Assembly: GCF_030936135.1 (NCBI RefSeq) | Contig: NW_026777121.1 | Span: forward strand, 1,302,001 to 1,366,000 | Source of the DNA: Gavia stellata | Taxonomy: Eukaryota > Chordata > Aves > Gaviiformes > Gaviidae | Direction: 5' to 3' | Length of the DNA: 64,000 bases | Shown: piece after piece, positions 34,725-46,316 of the stretch | Layout: each line of letters begins with the position of its first letter | How positions within the stretch are numbered: the first letter of the stretch is position 1 | The notes under the pieces: generated by a model | Seen by the model: the letters and a program-made list of their open reading frames with translations, nothing else | Database searches by the model: none | Told to the model about the DNA's origin: nothing | Made by a program: the position numbers and the translations under genes

Positions 34725-37700
34725 CTGTTAAAAAAAAACCCAAACAAATAGTAATTTTTTTTAAATTGATGGGTTGTTAAGAAGTGTATTTCGCTTCACC
34801 AAACACAATATTGGGGTTACAGGAAAGGCGGACAGCAGTGAACTTTTCGCAGCAAAGTTCTGTATCAGTACAGGTTCATACCCCATATTCATCACAAGGC
34901 AATCTGAATATTTATGGGAACCCAAAGGCAGGCTTCAATGTTTCACTCTCAGAGGCTAGGTTGATGGTTTTGTTTGGAAAATTTAGCAATTTTTTTTAAT
35001 TTGAAAAGCTGAGTGACAGTTGTATGACCCGCTTCAGTCCAGTCTGGACCTTTTCAAATACATATGAAAAATGTCTACCTCCACTTGAGTTGAGAACGTT
35101 TCGGTTAAGAAAACCAAAGACAAACGCTCAAGCACACAGGTATGCACCCAGAAACCTACATTTCTTCTGAAAAACTCCTTACGTCCATTGAAGTTTGGGC
35201 ACGGGTAGTATAAGTGCAAGGGGAAGGAAAATGGCATTGTGGCATTGTGGGATGTGGCTTGATGGGCATGGTGCTGTGTGGTGTGGGTGGGTTGTTTTGG
35301 TGTGGGTTGTGGTGTATTTTGTGGTTTGTGGGTGGTTTGGTGTTTTTTTTTTTTTTATGGTTGGACTTGATGATCTTACAGGTCTTTTCCAACCTTAGTG
35401 ATTCTGTGATTCTGTGATTCTGTGACAAATGTAACTTGAAAGGATGGCTTTGAGAGGACGAGTAACTTCCATTACTGTAAGCTTTCCATCAACGACATAT
35501 GAGACATTACATCAAGAGCAGCATTGGACAACTGTTCTCCTCTGCTCGTCAAGAATTCTTGTCCTCATTGAAAGCACAACCACTCCATTTATTTCATATT
35601 AACTAGCACGTTTGCATTAAAGCTGCCTACATAAAAGCAAGGCGGAGCAAAAGTAGTATCAGAAAGATGATGCCTGAAAATCAGCTATATGTTGCATTCA
35701 GCTCAATGGAAAGCTGTGTACACCTTGAATAATAAAAATCATGGATGACACTGTTAAACTGTGCAACACACAAACTGCAACCAAAACCACCACCAATATG
35801 AATTTTGTTCCTAGACAGAACCACAATCTACTATCTTTGGAAACAATTCTATACCCTGCCGTGCTACTCGGGTTACTGAAACTAAACCTGGGGATACTTG
35901 TTATCCTAACAATAGGAAGGACATTACCTGGGAAGACACAGGAAAAAGAAGACAAAGAAGTTTTATGTCTAATGAAGTTTAGCCAAATAACTGTTTCCCA
36001 AGAATGTTGTTTATTCAATTAGGTAGAATAATTCAGAGTATTTTATTTGCTTGCTCTTTAGACTTGCCCCAAAGGGTTGGATCATATTCAGCTCCTCAGT
36101 GAGCCAAGATAAAATAATACATTCCGCCATGGAGTTGTAGACAGATATTTCCATATTGTGGATTTAGCTTGTGTGTTTTACTTAGGGTCTGTGACCAAGA
36201 GAAGGCTCTAAATAAATTAATTTATATGCGTTATTTATGGATAGCTCGCTAACATCTTTGTACTGGACTCCGTTTGCAAACCTCAAACTTATTAAAAGGC
36301 AAGTTAAAGCACATGAAACGTGTACAAGCCCTCGGTGTAATAGCATGTACAGAGTGCTCAAGCCACTCTTCTCTTTATTTTGTGCGAAGGGGCAAGGCAC
36401 TAATTCCTCGGTGACAGAGCAAAACTGAACTAACTGCATCCTTCTAACCAGCGCAGGCACCGGGCTCCGGGCAGCCCATGGGTGGCAGCTTCTCACGGCG
36501 CACAACACCTCCGCTCCGCTCCCCGAGGCAGCGGCTCCGCCATCCAAGGACACAGATTTTAAAAAGGTCGGCTGTTAACAAAAACGTCCAGCTAATATGT
36601 TTAGCCAACGTAATTGGATTAAATTACGATTACAGCTATTCCAGACGGAGAAATACATTTCACACTTTTTTTAAAGTAAGTGTTTTTCCACCCTGAGCAC
36701 TGTAAGAGCAAAGGCAGGAGGGGTGAAAAGGGAACAATCCAGGGCATGGGAAGACTAGGCCAAAGGGATACAATTAAAGATAAAAGAGAATCTCAAAACC
36801 AGGTGTGAGAAGGAGGGGAAATGCTAAAGACTTAAAATCCAGAGATTTGCAGCGGCTCTCTCCATCAGAAGAGAAACTCCGATTTGGACTACACATCAAC
36901 ACTTTTTGTCTCAACTTGTTTGCAAGACACAACCCAACGGTATTTCACCCCTGCTTTTGTCGTTAAACACTTACAACTTTCTCCCGTGAACTTCAAATAA
37001 TCAGGTTTGGTAGTGAGAGAAGACAAGCAGCACCCTTCAGCTGCGCGCAGCTGCCCAAGCCTGTCCGAGTGTGTCGGGCTGTTACAAACAACCCGCTCTC
37101 GCCGGTCTCACCGGCACGCCGTAGCTACGGGCAGCGCCCGACTAGCGAGCGCCTTCTGCAAAAATACCAAACGGCAGAGACAGCACTACAGGATAGTTAT
37201 TTTGTAGGGCACAAAGCATATGGAAAACCTGAGAGAGAGATACAGGGCAAAATATTTTAGAAGAGTTTGAAAGAGCTTGGTGAAGTTACCGAGAGGCGAT
37301 TTTAGCAAACCCCCGGGGATGTTTAATTTCTGGCCAGATGCTACAGGTCACTCAGCAAGTGCCTTCTTCCCCTTCCTGTTTTACAAACTTCATAACAAGA
37401 TGCAGGATTGAAGTGGCATATTCTCTCAATTTCTTCTTCCCCGACTTACAGACCAAAGATTTTCTAGTGCCTTTTTCTTTGCACTGGAGATCCTGGCTGA
37501 CTCACAGTTTCTCCCTCCCAACTCCAACATTGTTCATAGTGCTTTCTGATATCAGGCTTCCATTGAGAAGTCTCAAGATCTGTGTTCAGCAATCAGCAGA
37601 ATCGGTAACCCTTTTAAAAAAAAAAATCTTGATTTGCCTAACTTATTTCTGCTGCAGGACTATATTAATTATTTGCAGTATATGTACAAATTTTGTATTG
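34725..37700. other. Upstream flank of E2F3 exon 2; first exon not recognised
   Basis: It contains one CR1 tail (listed separately) and two small CpG-rich patches. No open frame resembled either known E2F3 N-terminus. Confidence 0.4.
35190..35424 (+). mobile_element. CR1 LINE 3' tail, GT-rich derivative
   Basis: ATGGTTGGACTTGATGATCT and the closing octamer repeat ATTCTGTG (three units, 35399-35424) mark the CR1 3' end. The upstream half has drifted to a GT-rich low-complexity sequence with a T run at 35343-35356. Confidence 0.9.
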
Positions 37701-37729
37701 TCTTGACTTACATTGTTTGATCAAGCATA

Positions 37730-38439
37730 GCATGCAGAATCTCTGACACGGTACGTGGGACCTGCTAAGAACTAGCAAGCCAAAGGACACCAGCACTAAG
37801 CGTCCCAACGATAGGGAAAGATAGAAAGCGTAGGGACTAAGAACTCAGCAACATGAAACTTGAGTGCAATAACTGGAAGTCAGGTTCCTCAGGGGGATTG
37901 TGAAAGGATCATAAAGCACATGGGGCACTGAGACAGTGAAGCCACAAATCTCTACCTCCAGCAAGAGCCGTAAAAGTAACAGGAAAGCATCCTATTGATC
38001 CGGACCAGACACCTTACTAACCCCTTGGCTGAGACCTAAAATGTTTGGCATCAACTGTTTTGACTTCATTTTCTCTTTCAATACTACAAACAACTGCTGG
38101 TCTAAATACAACTATGGATCCACTGTGCAGTGCAGACCACTAAAACCAGGGGGCCCCTCGACTCCTATGTAGTTATGCTCTTTTAGGCTCAAGCCCCTTC
38201 TAAAAAAAAAAAAAAAAAACCAAAAAAACGAAACCCAGGTAGCTACCAAAATTAACATCAGAGGCAAATCTACAAGAATGTCTTCATAAGAACACTTGTG
38301 TCTATAGGAAAATAGAACCTACTAGGATAAGGATAATATGTCTAAATACCAGGTGTATTCGTTAGGAAGTATCTTCTTTCCATTCTTTCCATTCTTTTTC
38401 ACTTGTTTTTGACCTTGTGTTTCAAGATGTTCTCTAACA
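37730..38439 (-). mobile_element. Putative LTR of minus-strand ERV (family C)
   Basis: On the minus strand a polypurine tract (AAAGGGGGGAAA, 38440-38451) is followed by TGTTAGAGAACATC, the arrangement expected at an ERV internal/3' LTR junction. The LTR would extend toward about 37.7 kb. Its far end is not certain and a long A run (38202-38219) interrupts it. Confidence 0.5.
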
Positions 38440-38996
38440 TTTCCCCCCTTTGGGACTTCTGGATATACTTTTTAATTCCCATAAGCCTCAATCTCCCTTT
38501 ACTTAGGTTCCACCACTTAGACAGCAGGTGGTGGCATTTGTCACTTTTCTAATTAGGCCTTTTCACACATTCTCAAATCTATCCCATCTTCTTACAACCT
38601 GGAAAAGAAACAGAAATAGATAATATTTCAATTTTAACTTGATTACGCAATAATACAGCCTTAAGAGTCCTGTTGAAATGGTTCTCTTCTTGTTGTTGTC
38701 AAACTCTGACAGAGGAGTTGGTTAACTCATGCATAGTAGATCCAGGACCTTTACAGTAGTTGAGACATGAGTTCAGTCTGTGTTCTGGTGTTATCATTAT
38801 ATCAATTCAGCAATGTAGTTAGGGCATAGATGATCACAGTTTAAGGTTTGGTAACTTCCCTTTCTGATAAGGTTTATCCAAAAGGGTTTGTCTTACAGCT
38901 AAATTGTTTAAATCTTTGGTATCAATCCCCTCTTTTGAAGTAGTTAGATTTTCTTACCACTTCCATATATTATTCCTGTAAAACATCACTGCCACT
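38440..38996 (-). mobile_element. 3' internal end of minus-strand ERV (family C)
   Basis: Read on the minus strand it leads into the polypurine tract at 38440-38451. A 124-bp piece of it (38478-38601) recurs inverted at 43408-43531. No coding frame is intact. A plus-strand ERV begins abruptly at 38997, so this element was probably the target of that insertion. Confidence 0.55.
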
Positions 38997-39496
38997 TGTG
39001 GAATAATTGCTGGAGGTAACTTAGAAATTAAATATATATTGAAGGTACAGCACTGAAGAAATCTTCAGGGTGAGTGTGGTGAATATGCAAGGAATCCATC
39101 CCACAGAAGCTCCCTAGGCAACCTTGGATGTTGGCAACACCAGGGGAGTTTGGTGTGCTGACTCTAAGAGAAACTGCACGGAGGGTGGAGTGGAGTGGAG
39201 ACACCGCCGCCAGGCTCTGGGATAAGACGGGAACTGGAAGGTACTATGGAACTGACAAGCCGCATATTTCCTACTCTAAGCCGCCTATTGAGCTAACAAT
39301 CTATCACTTTTTGTCAAAATACTATCTTTGGGTGAACTTTGCTCATTATAATCTCATTATAATACCAAAACACCACACCTCCATCCCAAAGCTACCCACC
39401 TCCCAGATGCGACCACCCCTCGCTGAGCCTGCGCTCTGCATTTTTCTCAGTCTATATCTTCAAAAGCAGAACGAGAAACTTTTACACCAATTGCAA
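38997..39496 (+). mobile_element. 5' LTR remnant (U3 only) of ERV family A
   Basis: It starts TGTGGAATAATTG and matches the first ~509 bases of the 3' LTR at 42255, with scattered substitutions and a short indel. The match stops at ACACCAATTGCAA, before R and U5. No primer-binding site or leader follows; the next bases are internal coding sequence. This shows a deletion that removed R, U5, the primer site and gag. The bases before it (CCACT) do not match those after the 3' LTR (CCAGG), so no target duplication survives. Confidence 0.85.
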
Positions 39497-40140
39497 TTGC
39501 TAGTGCCTATCAAGCCGGCACGATTAACCCCTCTTCTTCACGGTCTCCCTGATTGTCTCAAGATGTGTGTAGCAAATTCTCAAGATGGCTTACAAGCTGC
39601 TCGCGCAGATGCTGATCACAGTCATAGTCAAGGTTGGCACACCCCCATACCCACCTGGAGCAAATGTGTACAAGAAATAGATAGGTACAGACGTCGAATG
39701 GACTGGCTCAGTTTGTCCAGCGGAAAGCCCCCGGATGATGCTCGGCGAGTTCGCCAAGTACACACCCAAACCCCTAAATCCAATGGGAGGTTCAAACCTG
39801 ATAAGGAATCAGGCACAATAAAATCGAGCCTGTCAGAAATATCTATACCCTTACCCCCCTCTAAAATCACCAATGTTCGGCAATATTCGTTGCCAGCAAC
39901 AGCCCTTACAGGGATTGACGGGGTGGTGATGGAATTGGAGAAAAGAGGCATCATTGAAAGGACTCATTCCTCTTACAATTCACCAGTGTGGCCAGTAAAG
40001 AAACCAAGCGGGCAGTGGCGTTTTACAGCAGATTATCAGCAGTTAAATGCTGATACTGCACCTTTAACTGTTCCAGACATTCCCCCCGCTACTGCTCACA
40101 ACGCTTTGGCTAAGGTCCTAGCAGAGATTCCTGTTCCACC
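39497..40140 (+). pseudogene. ERV family A: pol remnant with reverse-transcriptase N-terminus
   Basis: About 39840-40130 encodes the entry to a retroviral reverse transcriptase: VVMELEKRGIIERTHSSYNS, then PVWPVKKPSGQWRF and DYQQLNADT. This covers the fingers region up to just before motif A. The YxDD active site, RNase H and integrase are absent. Upstream residues (to about 39500) look like a protease/pol linker but have no DTG motif. The frame continues out of the LTR remnant, an accident of the deletion. The element cannot encode a working enzyme. Confidence 0.8.
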
Positions 40141-40394
40141 TGACAGCACGGCATATAACAAATCAGGAAAGGTACACCAGATTAACACCTGGTGGATCTC
40201 GCCCTCTTTTAACCCTGCCGGTCGAATACGACCGAGCACGCTTTTGTTTTCCTGTGTTCACAGGGATCCTGAATGAACTGCGCGTGAACAGATGAATTAA
40301 AGGACCACTGAAGATAATCTTAAAACACAATTAATGACTTAAATTAAAACTAAAACTAAATTAATTAATTAATGAATTAAAATTAAAAACATTT
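40141..40394 (+). other. Deletion scar / AT-rich linker inside ERV family A
   Basis: It joins the pol remnant to env. A TTAATTAATTAA-like low-complexity patch occupies 40320-40395. All of the central and 3' parts of pol are missing here. Confidence 0.6.
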
Positions 40395-42213
40395 ATGCTG
40401 ACTCTTCCAGACCGGAAAACTCTTAATACTGAGTGTTACAAAATAACCGAACCAAATTCAGGTTGCTGGTATAATTTCACCTTCACCAAACCTATAATTG
40501 TATGCTGTATTTGGGGCTACAGAGGCACAGAATTATTATTTGAATTTATGATTGATGCAGCAACATCTGTGCCACTTGCAAAGGATAAGAAACCGCTGTC
40601 CCCAGAAACCTCTGAAAATGTACCAACTTGGCCTCCTATTAGTCTAACTCCTTACATCTTCAACACCGGTCCTTACATAATTAAAAATACCGGTCAACAA
40701 CAAGCGTTGCTTAATCTGTCATATTCCCTCAAACGTGTGGAATTAGCAACGCAGACTAATGTCCCTGCAATTAAACCTACCATTCCCGAGTACATCTCAT
40801 GCAGGATGGTCAGCATGGTTATGTGGATGGACTCTCATCTCTCCAAAACGACCAAAGAGAGATGTGACTGGTGTCTTGGGAACAGGCCTGGGAGTCCTAA
40901 ACAGCATAGATGCTGAGGTACTTGCCAGTAAACCAGCCACAGTAACCAGTGATCTAAATAAATGGAAACACCCTTTACGATCTTCTCTTTCAGCTCTGGG
41001 AACTAACCAATGGCTCTTATTGGATATATTGCCTCAGTGGGGAGAGGTAAACGAGAAGGACCACCAGTGAATTACAGATGCACTTGATGTGGCCCAAAAT
41101 AATGTTTCTCTGGCCCCTAGTTGTATCCAAGCACAGCTGTGGATGCCATCAATGGCAGCTGCAATTATACGGGAAGGTGAGGACGGCACCTTACCTACTG
41201 AAATTCAGAAGATAATTTGGGATGATGCAATTGAATTCGAAAAGAAATTCCAAACCTGGCGGTACTTGGTTAATTTCACTTATGACCCCACTGACAGTAA
41301 AGCCACGGCTTTTGTTTGATCCATGTACAATGCTTCAGTATATACCATAGACCCAATCGTTGCACTGGGAGTGCATCAACATGGACCTATACTCTATCCT
41401 ATAGAGCACAGAGTATGGGCCCAGCAGAATGGAAGTAAATGGCAAACTGTTGATGATGATGCATGTACTGTGCGAGCACAACAAGGGTTCGTTTGTGAAA
41501 GTAATACCATCAAAGCCCAAGACATTTGTCTCGACACAGAACCAAACATTTGTCATTTTGAGATACATCCTGGTGAAACCCTGGAAACTATCTGTATCTA
41601 TGTTGGAAATGGATGTGTTTGTATGAGAACCCTTTGCAATTCTATACTTGCAGATGACACGACTATAGAGACAAGCGATCGCTCTAACCTTTGTGTTTGT
41701 GACTTTCCTAACATCAGAGGATGTGACTTCAATTATTCAGCTCCTGTCACAACTCATCAATTGCTCCAATCCAGCTATGCCTTCTTTCAAGATCTACTGT
41801 CTGCTCCTATCAGAATGAATCTTACATTAGTGAAGAAACTCCAACAACGTGAGGATCTGAAGCAGCTGTTGAAGCAGGTTCAAGAAAATGGACAAAAGAC
41901 TCTAATTACTGTCCATCACGATGCAGAGGAGATGCACCGAGTGTTGGAAAGAGTTAAAAGAGACGGAGAACATGAATGGTGGGACACTCTCTTTGGATGG
42001 TCGCCAACTGCCACAGGAATCCTCCACAAAATACTTCACCCTGTTGTTGTTTTATTAATACTCACTATATTGTGCTTTATTGTGATGCTCATTCTCTATG
42101 TTAAACTCTGGATTCTGATGAAACGCTTAGCTCACCTAGTATCCCCACAAGATGCATACATACTTGATAATCCTCACCACAAGAACACATGTGACATTCC
42201 CACTTCCTTCTAA
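40395..42213 (+). pseudogene. ERV family A env, broken
   Basis: A surface-subunit region (from 40395) is followed by a furin-type site, RPKR, ending at 40860. After it come a glycine-rich fusion-peptide-like segment and the transmembrane subunit, with a hydrophobic anchor at about 42020-42110 and a short cytoplasmic tail. Breaks: a frameshift near 40800 between the two subunits, and in-frame TGA codons at 41068-41070 and 41317-41319. The last 297 codons (41323-42213) are open. It has the layout of a retroviral class I fusion glycoprotein, but it is not intact. A homologous env half is present in the ERV at 57.5-58.7 kb. Confidence 0.88.
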
Positions 42214-42254
42214 ATATTGTGAAGCTTGAGTGACTATAGTCACGGGGTGGATTA

Positions 42255-43407
42255 TGTGGAATAATTGCTGGAGGTAACTTAGAAATTAAATTTATATTGA
42301 AGGTACAGCACTGAAGACATCTTCAGGGTGAGTGTGGCGAATGTGCAAGGAATCCATCCCACAGAAGCTCCCTAGGCAACCTTGGATGTTGGCAACACCA
42401 GGGGAGTTTGGTGTGCTGACTCTAAGAGAAACTGCACGGAGGGTGGAGTGGAGTGGAGACACCGCCGCCAGGCTCTGGGATAAGACGGGAACTGGAAGGT
42501 ACTATGGAACTGACAAGCCGCATATTTCCTACCCTGAGCTGCATATTTACCACCCCGAGCCAACAGTCTGTCATTTTTTGTCAAAATACTATCTTTGGGT
42601 GAACTTTGCTCATTATAATCTCATTATAATACCAAAACACCACACCTCCATCCCAAAGCTACCCACCTCCAAGGTGCGACCACCCCTCGCTGAGCTTGCG
42701 CTCTGGATTTTTCTCAGTCTATACCTTTAAAAGCAGAACGAGAAACTTTTACACCAATTGCAAGAGAGGTATGTATGACTAGAGTCACTCAAGCTCCACC
42801 TGTAAGGACAGATAATATAAAAATGGCTTAAGAGAGGAGGGATGCCAGGGAAGATACCATCGCAGACCGTCTCTGACACCTGGGATCAGAGCCTCTCTTC
42901 CCCCCCACAGGGACGCCTTTGGGTAAGGTTCGAACACTTGGTTACACCGAGTGCTTCCCCGGGCAACTTAGAAGTCTCTATAGAGTTGCTTTATAACTTA
43001 ACGCGTTTGTCGCCAGGCTATAGTGCTCATATTCTTGGTATTTGCACATGCTTTGCAGGCAGTAATTTTATCACCGGCAGCCCAAAAGAACTTGTGTATC
43101 TGTTGCTTCAATAAACTGCACTATTCGTTAATCTAGCCGTGACAGTTCTCACTGAATGCCACCAAATCCCTTAAGTGTGGCCGTGCTAGTTCATGGAACG
43201 CGACTAGATTGAAAGTGTATGGTGTTACGAGTGTATCCGTAACCGTGAGAGTTCAACACATTGAACGTGACCGGATTTGTAACACAGAGAGTAGGGCATC
43301 ACCCAGAATCTAAGCCTAGCTGCCCCCAGCCCCTCTGATACCTGAGGACAAGCTGGAACGCACGGGGGTTTATTTTCTTCCAAAACGCCTTGCCCTTTAA
43401 TGCGACA
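42255..43407 (+). mobile_element. 3' LTR of ERV family A
   Basis: It begins TGTGGAATAATTG and ends ...AATGCGACA, after a weak purine stretch (GGGGTGGATTA, 42244-42254). It carries an AATAAA at about 43111 and is 1153 bp long. The U3 half matches the remnant at 38997-39496. Inverted, the whole matches the solo LTR at 50206-51575 and the fragment at 1-439, making four copies in this window. Confidence 0.9.
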
Positions 43408-43531
43408 CCAGGTTGTAAGAAGATGGGATAAATTGGAGAATGTGTGACAAGGCCCAGTTAGAAAAGTGAAAAATGCCACCACCTTCTGTCTAAGTGGTGG
43501 AACCTAAGTAAAGGGAGATTGAGACTTATGG
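43408..43531 (+). mobile_element. ERV family C internal fragment (inverted relative to 38478-38601)
   Basis: 124 bp begin CCAGGTTGTAAGAAGATGGG and end at CTTATGG. They are the reverse complement of 38478-38601 with scattered mismatches. It is wedged exactly between the right end of a plus-strand LTR (43407) and the left edge of a minus-strand LTR (43532). Confidence 0.85.
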
Positions 43532-44336
43532 TGTCACGTTAAAGGAATGCAGTTTCGAAATTTGTCTGTCACAGTCCCAGGACTTTCACTGACCCATTTA
43601 TCAGAGCCCCAGCAAGAGGACTTGCACTGAGCAGATGCACAAAAATTGAAATGAGTTATTTTATTGAAAGTGACAGAAACAGATTCGAGATTGCCGTTGA
43701 TAAATTCACTAACTACAACAGTGCTACTAATTAAGGGTAATATTGCTAGCAGACTTGACAGTAATACAAGAACCCGGGGATAACTGTCACCCAGAGGTGA
43801 GAGGCGCAGCGCTTACCCAGAGAGGCGTCCCTGCCTGGGGTGGAGGAAGAGAACACAGCCCCTCGACTGGTCCGTCAGGTATTGAGGTTCTTCTCTCCCA
43901 CCTTAACAATCATTTTCTCTGACTTTTATCCACAAAACAACGAGGTTCCCCCCCCCCCCCCCCATATGTGACGTGTAGCATGATTTGGGTGGAGAGACGA
44001 GTGCTATAGTCATATATGTTTAGCATGACCTCTATAATCTTCATTAGCATATGCAGGAGTGTGAGTTGTAATATGCATTTCATCAGTAATGAGGCAAAGG
44101 TCAGTTATCGGACACGAAGCCTTTTCAAAGAAACAAAGGACCTCTCACATTCTTGTTATCTTACTGTCTTTGCTGACCATAAGCAGGGCTGTCCTGCCTC
44201 CACAGGACCCCCTCCTTATCTGCACCCTGTGTTAGCTGGGTGAGTCTCCACTCCCCCGGGTCGCACAAGAGATAGCAAGGGCAGTCTTAACAGCTCTTTT
44301 TGCACAGGAAGCCCACCTCATTATCCAAATTCCACA
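43532..44336 (-). mobile_element. LTR of another ERV family (minus strand)
   Basis: The edges are TGTCACG (left) and ATTCCACA (right), giving TGTGGAAT...CGTGACA on the minus strand. A minus-strand AATAAA is near 43660. It shares terminal motifs with family A but most of the body differs. No target duplication: TATGG on the left, GGAGG on the right. On its right it abuts a segment that also occurs at 45612, probably an acrosin 3' UTR, so it appears to have inserted there. Confidence 0.75.
43948..43963 (+). repeat. C16 homopolymer
   Basis: Sixteen consecutive C residues inside the LTR. Confidence 0.95.
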
Positions 44337-44379
44337 GGAGGCTGCTAGGAAGCGGTGGCACAAGCCCAGCCTTCTCCCA
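44337..44379 (-). pseudogene. Acrosin-like 3' UTR remnant, truncated by an LTR
   Basis: 43 bases (GGAGGCTGCTAGGAAGC...) match 45612-45654 with three or four changes. At 45612 this sequence is joined to a minus-strand AATAAA and lies downstream of acrosin-like exons. The LTR ending at 44336 cuts it exactly where the 45612 copy continues. This suggests a third tandem protease copy whose end was interrupted. Confidence 0.45.
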
Positions 44380-45539
44380 GTGCTTTAAATATTAGCAAGG
44401 GAAGTAAGTTCCACTAAAATCCGTGGCTGGATGTCAAACTACTTACCCAGTGGTTGGCACAGACCTTGGGTCTTTCCAGCTCTGTATCTCCTCTTGCTCA
44501 TGAACTAGTCCAGCTTCAAGCTCAAGAGCAACTTGCCCGCGCAGCCAGTGCTCCCACCAGTAGCTGGCCCTAGACACTTGGTGTCTCCAACCGCTGGGTC
44601 CCTGTGACCAGAGTTCCCTTCTGCCATTGCTAGCAGCCAGGCCCCTGGACCCACCCCCCACCCCCCCACTAGGTACAGAGTGAGGCCACACAGAAAAGGA
44701 TTTAGGAGCGCTCTCAGAAAGAAGGTAGGGTGGACTGTGGGGATTAGGCGCTGGGCTGAGTCAAAGAAGCAAACAAGTTGGCTTATGTGCGCCTAGCTCC
44801 TTGATTCCCCACCCCCACCCCCTTCCCTCCATTTTCCGTGCTTATACATCCCCCTCATCTTCCTCAGCTCCTCCTTCTCCGCCCTTGTCTCCTCCCAAAC
44901 AAGGGACCTAGCCCCTTGCTTCTTTTTCCCCCCTTGCTCCCAGGTTTGCTACATCTGTGAACGGATTTGGTGTTGCAGGTGCTCTTAGCTAGGTCACCTT
45001 GGACTTCCACGGCATTACTGATGGGGTTTCCTGGGTACTGCTGGCCCTGCCAGATTGCTCTCCCCAAAATGAGCCCAACTCTCCCTTCAATTATCTGTGA
45101 AGTGGGGCCACCTCTCCCATCAATCCCCCTCAACTACCCGTGAAATCTGGCTCTTCCTCATGGCACTGTAACTCCTGTCAGCTGCTCAGTCTGTTCGCTA
45201 CGGTCAGCAATTTCTCTTGTCACGCTCAGGAGTTTCGCACAGGCCGTTCAGTGAGCTAAGGCTTACGCCAGGCCCTAGTCGGCAGCTTGTGTGCCTTAAT
45301 GCACACCCCCAAAGTCGTCTGCATGTCCCATCATTTTTTCCCTATCCTCGTTCTAGCCACAGTGTGCCAGTCTTCTCCATCTCACGCTGGCTCTGAGCAC
45401 CCTCCTCTCTGACCAGGCACGGTTTCAGCCCTTTTGAGTGGCTCTTTCCCTTTGTGCCCTACTTGAATGCTTGCGGCCTCGTTTTGCAGGCGCCGGGCGT
45501 GGAAGTCCTTGCCTCGCACGGGAGACTGAATCAGACTGA
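44380..45539. other. Unassigned, C-rich intergenic DNA
   Basis: No exon or known transposon was recognised. C-rich low-complexity patches lie at 44640-44660 and 44805-44830. Confidence 0.35.
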
Positions 45540-45680
45540 AGCATGGTTAGCTGTGAAAATTGGCAGTTTTATTGGAAGAACTGTCAGTTTTAGCACTTGC
45601 GTGCACTTGGAGGCTGCTAGGAAGCAGTGGCACAGGCCCAGCCTTCTCCTGAGCAATGTATCAGCTGGGCCCTAGAGTGC
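45540..45680 (-). pseudogene. Acrosin-like copy A: 3' UTR-like end
   Basis: On the minus strand a CCAATAAAACTGCC polyadenylation-type sequence lies at about 45562-45576. The segment shares 43 bases with 44337-44379. It follows exon 2 of copy A after only about 100 bp, so exons 3-5 are missing from this copy. Calling it a 3' UTR is inference from position and the signal. Confidence 0.4.
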
Positions 45681-45786
45681 CCAGGCACAGGCCGTGCTGC
45701 AAGGGAACGGGACGGGAGTAGCACATGGTGCCTTGCACAGGGCACCTACTAGTGCTGCGGGGATATCCGCGTTGCCTGGTCCTCAT

Positions 45787-45985
45787 CTGGCCTCAATGAA
45801 GCAGTGGGCTGCCGTGAGGACCCACTGTGGGCTGATGAGGGACCCTCCGCATATATGTCCCGTGCCCGTTTTTCAGGGATCCTGGATGCCGATGATCCAG
45901 GGCCAGGCCCCTGGCTGGGCATCTGTGCCACCCATGACGCGCGACACGCCGTGCTGAGAAGCCATGGGCCGGAGCACACAGGTCC
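45787..45985 (-). pseudogene. ACR-like: Acrosin-like copy A, exon 2 (His of the catalytic triad)
   Basis: The minus strand reads TCVLRPMASQHGVSRVMGGT then DAQPGAWPWIIGIQDP, a TGA stop, and GTGHICGGSLISPQWVLTAA followed by HCFIEA. These are the light-chain/heavy-chain junction (RVMGG; normally cleaved R-[VI]), the CGGSLI strand and the catalytic His (TAAHC) of an S1 serine protease. Sequence and exon structure fit acrosin, the sperm acrosomal protease. Two breaks are seen: a TGA at the position where acrosins have Trp (TGG), and ATGAGG in place of a GT donor at the exon end. Both are G-to-A changes on the coding strand. The copy is a pseudogene. Confidence 0.85.
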
Positions 45986-46316
45986 CTCTGGAAACAGAAA
46001 CTCCTCATTACTGTCCTGCTCGAGGGCTTGCTGCTCTTCAGGCTACGAGTCAGCTGTCTTCCCTCTCCACAAGGCGTTGTGTGGACAGCAAGGCCAGGGA
46101 ACCTCGTGGGGCGTGCGTGCATCCGCCCCCGTTTCTGTTTTATCCCCGCAGGCCAGTTGTGCCAGCAGCATGGGTGTTGGAAGGAACTGAGGTTCCCAGA
46201 TGGGGTTCAGGAAGCTGTGGCGTGGCCACGGGGGACAAGCGGGCACCCTCCAGTGAACCCCATAAGGGTTGCCGAACCCCTCTGCCGGAGCCTCAGGCCA
46301 CTTATACACAGGTGTC

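Noticed and set aside
36182-36553. Candidate E2F3 first exon (frame beginning MSLDGGAAASGSG)
   Set aside because: CpG-rich location is suggestive but it resembles neither known E2F3 N-terminus and no matching donor to exon 2 was found.
39128-40276. 382-codon plus-strand frame
   Set aside because: It begins in the U3 of an LTR and only by deletion runs into a pol remnant; not a natural gene.
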